Origin: Olavius sp. associated proteobacterium Delta 1
Lineage (GTDB): Bacteria; Desulfobacterota; Desulfobacteria; Desulfobacterales; JAFDCJ01
NCBI GenBank assembly: GCA_902749685.1
Contig: CACVKW010000143.1
Location: 1-46,170 of the forward strand
Length of the DNA: 46,170 nt
Reading direction: 5' to 3'
Shown here: piece after piece, positions 41,531 to 46,170 of the stretch
Numbering within the stretch: the first letter of the stretch is position 1
How the letters are laid out: every line of letters begins with the position of its first letter
Program-made: the position numbers and the translations under genes
The notes under the pieces: model-generated
Told to the model about the DNA's origin: nothing
Databases searched by the model: none
The model's input: the letters and a program-made list of their open reading frames with translations, nothing else

Positions 41531-42424
41531 ATGCGGATTGTAACCAGACCAGATTTTGACGGCATCGTTTGTGCCGTATTGCTGCGCGAGGCCCTGAGCC
41601 TAAAGGGACCGGTGATATGGGTTGAACCCAATACCCTCCAAAGAGGTCTGGTGGAAATCCACAAAGGAGACATCATTGCCAATCTGCCTTACCATGACCG
41701 TTGCACGTTCTGGTTTGACCATCATTATACCAATCGGATTTATCGTTCCTTCGGAGGCGTGTTTAGGATCGCACCATCGGCGGCCGGCTTGATATATGAA
41801 TATTACAAAGACCGGTTTAAACGCGATTATAGTGAATTGGTGGAGGCCACCGATAAAATTGATTCAGCCGATCTTACCCTGGATCAAGTTCTTCAGCCTG
41901 AGAAATACGGCTACGTGCTGCTTTCAATGACAGTCTTTAATGGAGATCATGGCGGCGAACTTTACTGGAACAAACTGGTGGAACTTATCGGGAATTATGA
42001 TATTCAAATGGTCCTTGATGAGCCGGATGTAAAGCAGCGTTGTGAAGAAGTAGTCAGGCAAAATAAGCAATATAAAGTTCTTCTCGAGGAAAACACCCGT
42101 TTGGAAAAAAACCTCGCCATTACTGATTTTCGCCACCTATCCAAAACCCCGGCCGGCAATCGCTTTCTTGTTTATTCCCTGTTTCCCGATTCATATGTCA
42201 ACATGAAGATTCGTATCGATGAGGAAAATGAGGAAATGATCGCCGTCAATGTCGGCCATAGCATATTTAATCCCCGATGTAATGTGAATGTCGGGCTGCT
42301 GCTGGCCGATTATGGTGGCGGCGGTCATCGCGGTGCAGCCTCCACCCGCTTTCACATGAGCAAGGCTGATGAATATATCCCCCAGATTATTGACGCCCTG
42401 AAAACAAATAAATGCAATGAGTAA
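41531..42424 (+). CDS. DHH/DHHA1-type phosphoesterase
   Basis: 297 residues. The N-terminal metal-site motifs RPDFDGIVCA and FDHHYTN and the C-terminal DHHA1 motif GGGGHRGAAST are present. Family members cleave pyrophosphate, cyclic dinucleotides, nanoRNA or polyphosphate; which applies is not clear. The sequence ADYGGGGHRGAA favours a NrnA-like or exopolyphosphatase-like enzyme. It is monocistronic, convergent with the large membrane protein gene. Confidence 0.85.
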   Translation: MRIVTRPDFDGIVCAVLLREALSLKGPVIWVEPNTLQRGLVEIHKGDIIANLPYHDRCTFWFDHHYTNRIYRSFGGVFRIAPSAAGLIYEYYKDRFKRDYSELVEATDKIDSADLTLDQVLQPEKYGYVLLSMTVFNGDHGGELYWNKLVELIGNYDIQMVLDEPDVKQRCEEVVRQNKQYKVLLEENTRLEKNLAITDFRHLSKTPAGNRFLVYSLFPDSYVNMKIRIDEENEEMIAVNVGHSIFNPRCNVNVGLLLADYGGGGHRGAASTRFHMSKADEYIPQIIDALKTNKCNE

Positions 42425-42528
42425 TTAATCCGCCCTGAAAATCAGTTCATCAGGATGGTTAATTGTTGTTTAAAACTGAAGAGAGTTGCTAAATTGTACC
42501 TGCGGCGGATTAATTTTTTAATGCTGCG

Positions 42529-45060
42529 CTATGCCTTCTTTTTTCCCACTTCCGCCTTCCGACTTCCGAATTCAGTCGGCTCCGGCAAACTAATTTCCGT
42601 AATCAGCACACCAACTACTGAAAAAATCGTAAAAACAAAAACCCGCCACAAGCTGTTGACGGTAATGTCCGAAAATCCGATTTGATTGGCACTGATTAAT
42701 GCGACGGATATAATTGGGCTGGATACACCGGCAATCACCCCGCACAAAACAGCCCCGATAATTCGCTGCTTTATATCTGCTCCCCCAGCACCCAGCGTAA
42801 CGGCCGCCCCGCATATCAGCGGGATAGCCAGGGCAAAACCCCAGATCTGTTTCAAACCCGGCAGCCCGGTAGATTGATTTAGGTAAAATAAATCAACCGC
42901 GGCAAATATTGCCATTGCCACAATTGCACACAACGCCACATGCCAGTAGCGCGGCTGCATGGCGGATCTTTGCTGACTGCGCTGGTGCATGCGGTGTCGA
43001 ATTGTCAGGGGCCAATTATAAAACAGGTTAAAAATTTTGTGCTCCAGCAGGGCACCCCTTTCACCAAAAACCGGCACGACATGAACGGCCTCGGTGGCCC
43101 AGTGCCCGGCCATAAAGCGGGCCAGGGCCGGATAGCGATAAGTCATCTGAATCGGAAAAGCCAGATATCCGATGTATTTAAAAAATCCCAGGAACACAGC
43201 AATATTATAATCTTTGAAATTTCTTTCGCGGATAACAAGGTACAGCACATAAAAACCCCGAACCAGGGAACCCGGCGAAATCGGCGTCAACTGGAATGCG
43301 ACCAGGATGATGCCTGCCAGACCCAGAGCTTCCCTCCAACTCAATTGTGGATTTTGAGCTACAAAGTAGACGGCCACCATTAAAGAGACCACCTGTGTAA
43401 CCGGCAGGGTGCACACATGAACGGCGAGACTTTTTAAATATTTCTGGATATACGGTTCTTTGATTTGAGACAGGATAACCGCGGTATCCTCATCGTTTAA
43501 CAGGTGTTTTGCTTTTCCTTCGGCAACCATATCCCGCAGCCACTGTTCACGCAGTTCATTTTTGAAATATAATCGCACCGGCCGCAGCAAATAGTAATCC
43601 AGCCGCTCTTTGGCGTGCTGCCAGTCGGTCATTATTTTATGCAGTCCGGCCGGCAGCAGTGACAGGGGTAAATGATAAATGCAGCGCCAGGTGCGTCCGG
43701 TCAATTTTAAAGCCGTCTGGTTGCTCACCCGATCGTCGCGATGCCAGCTGATTATCTTCTCAATAAATTTGGCCCGCAAGGATTTCTGCAGGTAGCTCCA
43801 ACTGGTCAGCATATTCAGGTAATGTTTGCGCCAGAAGGGTTGGCCCCAGATGCGTCGCAAAAACCGGCCGATTAACGGAATCAGCCCGAGCAGGGCAAAA
43901 AGCAGGGTTGACAGGGTATGGCGTTGCAGGCTTTGGCGGCATTGATCGCTTATGAGATTGCGTATTTTCCAGCCGGTGACCGCACTTTTCAACATTGTGC
44001 CCCACAACCGCGGACTGAACAGCAGACGCACATGATTATGCGCAATATCCGGAACTGAGCTGCGATAGACCTCCTCCGCGCCTTCCAGCTCCGCCAGCAT
44101 GCTGTCCATACCGGCAAACTCGCTTGGGTGGGCGGCGATATACTGCTTCAGTTTACCGATGTCACCCCGGTCAAATTGCACCAGGCTGCCGCGCAGCAGA
44201 CCGGTGATAATCAGCTTGAAATCCCCCGGGCTCATGGGCAAAAAGGGCAAAAGCGCAAGTCCGGCCCGGAAATCCACCGCGGTCAGACCTTCAGCTGGAG
44301 AGTCTTCCGTGCTGCTGCGTTTCAAACAGTTGGGCTGGCTTTTCCAGGTTGACCACTCATACTGCCTGGCAAACTCATGGGCCCCCATCTGATGCAGGTG
44401 CGCGACAAATTTTTGCATGAACTTAAATTTGGCCCGATATTCAGGTGATCCCAATTTCTCAGGATCCACCGGCTTGCCTCTGATCCAGCGTTTCAGAGAA
44501 TCCAGCTGATCATCTACCTCCAGACGCCAGGTACGTCCCTCCACCCATTCACTCAGCTCACCGCAACTGCCCAAATTTTCATCAACAAAAGTTGCGTAAA
44601 TATCCACCACGGCTTTTTCTTCACCGAAAGCGACTTTAGCGCCCCGTCGGATGAATTTTTGCCACAACGCCCCGGCCCTGGCAGCCGCCGGATTGACCTG
44701 CAACTGGAACGGCCCCTGGAATCCGAGCCAGTAAAGTGCATTGCGAAACAAGCGCGAAAAACCGGAGGGGGGAATTAAAATTTTGACGGCATACACGCCG
44801 CCGACTTGAATCTTACCGTTAAGTCCGTGTTCTGAACTAATTTCAAGCACCCGGACCCGGTACACCTGACCCGCAAATCCACCCCCAATAAATTTTTCTA
44901 TTACCAGGCGGATACTGGCTTTGCTTGCAGTGTCCACGCCCGTAACCGCATATTTAAGCTCGGTGCCGGCTTCATAGCGTTCAATTTGCATGGGCCGATG
45001 CAAGGCCATGCTTTGAAACGCTTCTTCCAGCATCCGGTAAACCTCAACAGAGTTGTCCAT
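42529..45060 (-). CDS. Kinase-like N-terminal domain fused to a multi-pass membrane domain
   Basis: 843 residues. Near the N-terminus VIEKFIGGGFAGQVYRVRV (residues 53-71) looks like the glycine-rich loop of a protein-kinase or ABC1/UbiB fold, with the VAIK-like Lys 93 in YAVKIL. Beyond it, I cannot point with confidence to the HRD and DFG motifs; FVAHLHQMGAHEF may correspond. From about residue 555 at least seven membrane helices follow. The protein type is unfamiliar. The last residues (GSRKAEVGKKKA) come from a heptamer array. AAAGGAT precedes the ATG. Confidence 0.75.
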   Translation of the reverse strand: MDNSVEVYRMLEEAFQSMALHRPMQIERYEAGTELKYAVTGVDTASKASIRLVIEKFIGGGFAGQVYRVRVLEISSEHGLNGKIQVGGVYAVKILIPPSGFSRLFRNALYWLGFQGPFQLQVNPAAARAGALWQKFIRRGAKVAFGEEKAVVDIYATFVDENLGSCGELSEWVEGRTWRLEVDDQLDSLKRWIRGKPVDPEKLGSPEYRAKFKFMQKFVAHLHQMGAHEFARQYEWSTWKSQPNCLKRSSTEDSPAEGLTAVDFRAGLALLPFLPMSPGDFKLIITGLLRGSLVQFDRGDIGKLKQYIAAHPSEFAGMDSMLAELEGAEEVYRSSVPDIAHNHVRLLFSPRLWGTMLKSAVTGWKIRNLISDQCRQSLQRHTLSTLLFALLGLIPLIGRFLRRIWGQPFWRKHYLNMLTSWSYLQKSLRAKFIEKIISWHRDDRVSNQTALKLTGRTWRCIYHLPLSLLPAGLHKIMTDWQHAKERLDYYLLRPVRLYFKNELREQWLRDMVAEGKAKHLLNDEDTAVILSQIKEPYIQKYLKSLAVHVCTLPVTQVVSLMVAVYFVAQNPQLSWREALGLAGIILVAFQLTPISPGSLVRGFYVLYLVIRERNFKDYNIAVFLGFFKYIGYLAFPIQMTYRYPALARFMAGHWATEAVHVVPVFGERGALLEHKIFNLFYNWPLTIRHRMHQRSQQRSAMQPRYWHVALCAIVAMAIFAAVDLFYLNQSTGLPGLKQIWGFALAIPLICGAAVTLGAGGADIKQRIIGAVLCGVIAGVSSPIISVALISANQIGFSDITVNSLWRVFVFTIFSVVGVLITEISLPEPTEFGSRKAEVGKKKA
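42547..42581. repeat. Heptamer array at the 3' end of the kinase-like gene
   Basis: CACTTCC, GCCTTCC, GACTTCC, GAATTCA, GTCGGCT in phase, nearly the same units as at 37217. It encodes the C-terminal tail of the 843-residue protein. Confidence 0.75.
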
Positions 45061-45439
45061 CTATATCCTTTCAAATCGAGTCAGTTAACACCTGTGCAGC
45101 GGGAGGCATGCGTTCTCAACTGCAGGCCTAGCCGCCCGGCACAACAGCCAACCGCTTTTTATCCTTGTACGAGATCCAGCGTTGCCAAAAGTCTCATTTT
45201 CGATTAGACTGGCCGCCCACCTGAGGCGGGTAAACTTTTCAGGCCAGCGGCAGCGCTGAACCTTGCACCCGGAACCCTGCCTGCCCTCCGTCCTGTCCGG
45301 TCCTAGCTCGAAGAGCGAAGTCGGAAGCCTGGAAGGCGAAGGGGGGAACATCTGAAACTTTTATAATACCATAAATATAAGATTTATATTAGAATTATTT
45401 ATACCCGGCATGCCGGAAAAACGTTGCATCCGGCGCGTA
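45061..45439. other. Spacer with short heptamer run
   Basis: No credible gene. GAAGAGC, GAAGTCG, GAAGCCT, GGAAGGC, GAAGGGG at about 45311-45345 are again in 7-nt phase. Confidence 0.5.
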
Positions 45440-45469
45440 TTGACAATTTTGCTTTGATTGTTGTAGGCT
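45440..45469 (+). promoter_or_regulatory. Probable promoter of the GlsB/YeaQ-like remnant
   Basis: TTGACA (45440-45445), 18 bases, TAGGCT (45464-45469), 32 bp before the ATG at 45501. Confidence 0.5.
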
Positions 45470-45500
45470 GGCCTCATTATTTTTCGGAAAGGAAGGCAAA

Positions 45501-45566
45501 ATGGGTATTGTCTCTTGGCTCGTAATAACTATCCCTGCATTTAGCTATTCCAAAAATTCGTGTTAA
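45501..45566 (+). pseudogene. First codons of a GlsB/YeaQ/YmgE-like gene, rest lost
   Basis: GGAAAGGAAGG is followed by ATG and MGIVSWLV, the usual start of small GlsB/YeaQ/YmgE stress membrane proteins. After eight codons the sequence becomes ITIPAFSYSKNSC and stops, with none of the family's Gly-rich helices. Expression signals are therefore intact but the body of the gene has been deleted. Confidence 0.55.
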
Positions 45567-46085
45567 TTCGTGGCCAACTTTTGCCTGAACGCGCGGTCCC
45601 TTTCGCAAAGGCTCCTATGGCCGGACGGGTGCGCGAAAAGGTTTGCATGGCCAGCACAAAGCCCTCGCCTGGCGGCGCCATGATATTTTCTTTGGGAGCC
45701 CTGACGTTTTTAAAATTTATGCCGGTCGTGTTGGAACCGCGCTGGCCCATTTTGGGTATTTTACGGCCGATGGATACCCCTTCCCAGTCTCGTTCCACCA
45801 GAAAAGTACACACCCCTTCATGCTGCGAATCCGGATCCACGGTGGCGAAGATGGACATGCAATGTTTTTTTGAGCGGTTCATTTTTACATAGAAGCAGGG
45901 GTTCCAGGCCCAGGGAGTTGTCAAAAAGCGACGTGGCCAGGCCCGGGCAGGCCGCGGCGAATTCTTCGGTCATCACAACGCTCTCGATTAAGCCCCAACC
46001 CTTACCGCCATATTGCCGGGGGATATCGCCATTGATCAGTCCGGCATCATAGGCCTTTTTTAGCTGCTGCGATGAAGACCATTGA
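45541..46085 (-). pseudogene. Acyl-CoA dehydrogenase remnant with internal deletion and frameshift
   Basis: The upstream part (QQLKKAYDAGLINGD, GLIESVVMTEEFAAACPG, SLGLEPLLL) is the N-terminal helical domain. The frame then changes, and at FATVDPDSQHEG it is already in the middle beta-domain, followed by IPKMGQRGSNTTGINF and TFSRTRPAIGAFA. The FAD loop and roughly 80 residues between are missing. The C-terminal domain with the catalytic Glu is replaced by KGTARSGKSWPRINTN and a stop. It is bounded upstream by a heptamer array at 46102. Confidence 0.82.
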
Positions 46086-46101
46086 AAGTATTGACTGATC
46101 C

Positions 46102-46129
46102 TGGATTCTGGTTTCTGGATCCTGGATGT
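46102..46129. repeat. Short heptamer array at the right end
   Basis: TGGATTC, TGGTTTC, TGGATCC, TGGATGT, the same unit type as at 25556 and 39487. It borders the truncated acyl-CoA dehydrogenase gene. Confidence 0.75.
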
Positions 46130-46170
46130 CGTTGAAATTCACCGATAGTGTACTGTTAGATATCCAGCAT

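Overview
The window looks like chromosomal DNA from a sulfate-reducing or syntrophic member of the Desulfobacterota (Desulfobacterales-like). That is an inference from gene content: a beta-oxidation operon with an ETF:quinone oxidoreductase of the Fe-S membrane type, Rieske/cytochrome b/multihaem cytochrome c genes, an ADP-forming acyl-CoA synthetase, a spermidine/putrescine-type ABC importer and an ECF biotin importer. I saw no rRNA or tRNA genes.

Layout. 1-213: the leader-distal end of a type I-F CRISPR array. 214-1784: decayed mobile DNA (alternating hairpins, a short transposon-associated fragment, a RAYT/group II maturase chimera) and a truncated beta-barrel gene. 2067-8060: a RocB-type M20 peptidase, then a divergent polyamine-type importer operon potBCDA (minus). 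8177-10737: a BirA operator, a birA relic missing its catalytic core, then bioY-bioM-bioN. 10962-16428: a YtcJ-like amidohydrolase, an unknown exported protein, and intact birA under the same type of BirA operator. 16692-21673: 5'-truncated cytochrome b, Rieske protein and an octahaem cytochrome c/TPR protein, with two small-gene cassettes inserted between them. 21683-22780: a GluR0-like ligand-gated K+ channel. 23040-29886: a FadR-type TetR regulator with a textbook FadR operator, acyl-CoA dehydrogenase, membrane Fe-S ETF:quinone oxidoreductase, EtfB and EtfA, i.e. acyl-CoA oxidation delivering electrons to the quinone pool. 30393-35517: an RND efflux pair split by a third small-gene cassette. 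35913-45060: cold-shock protein, glycine-zipper lipoprotein, RidA, acyl-CoA synthetase, enoyl-CoA hydratase, SixA-like phosphatase, DHH phosphoesterase and a large kinase-like/membrane fusion. 45440-46129: two broken genes.

The most striking signal is not a gene. Many intergenic regions carry degenerate short-unit arrays that keep strict 7-nt (sometimes 8-10-nt) phase for up to about 33 units while the unit sequence drifts and differs between loci. Several arrays run over stop codons and encode protein C-termini. At five loci the arrays come as an inverted left/right pair. Three of these pairs enclose one small gene co-oriented with the surrounding genes (two four-helix-bundle/IVP-family genes, one frameshifted GxxExxY gene) and lie between functionally linked genes. 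Two others look empty. The architecture resembles the intervening sequences of bacterial 23S rRNA, but sits in protein-coding gene clusters. It is my main candidate for an undescribed element class.
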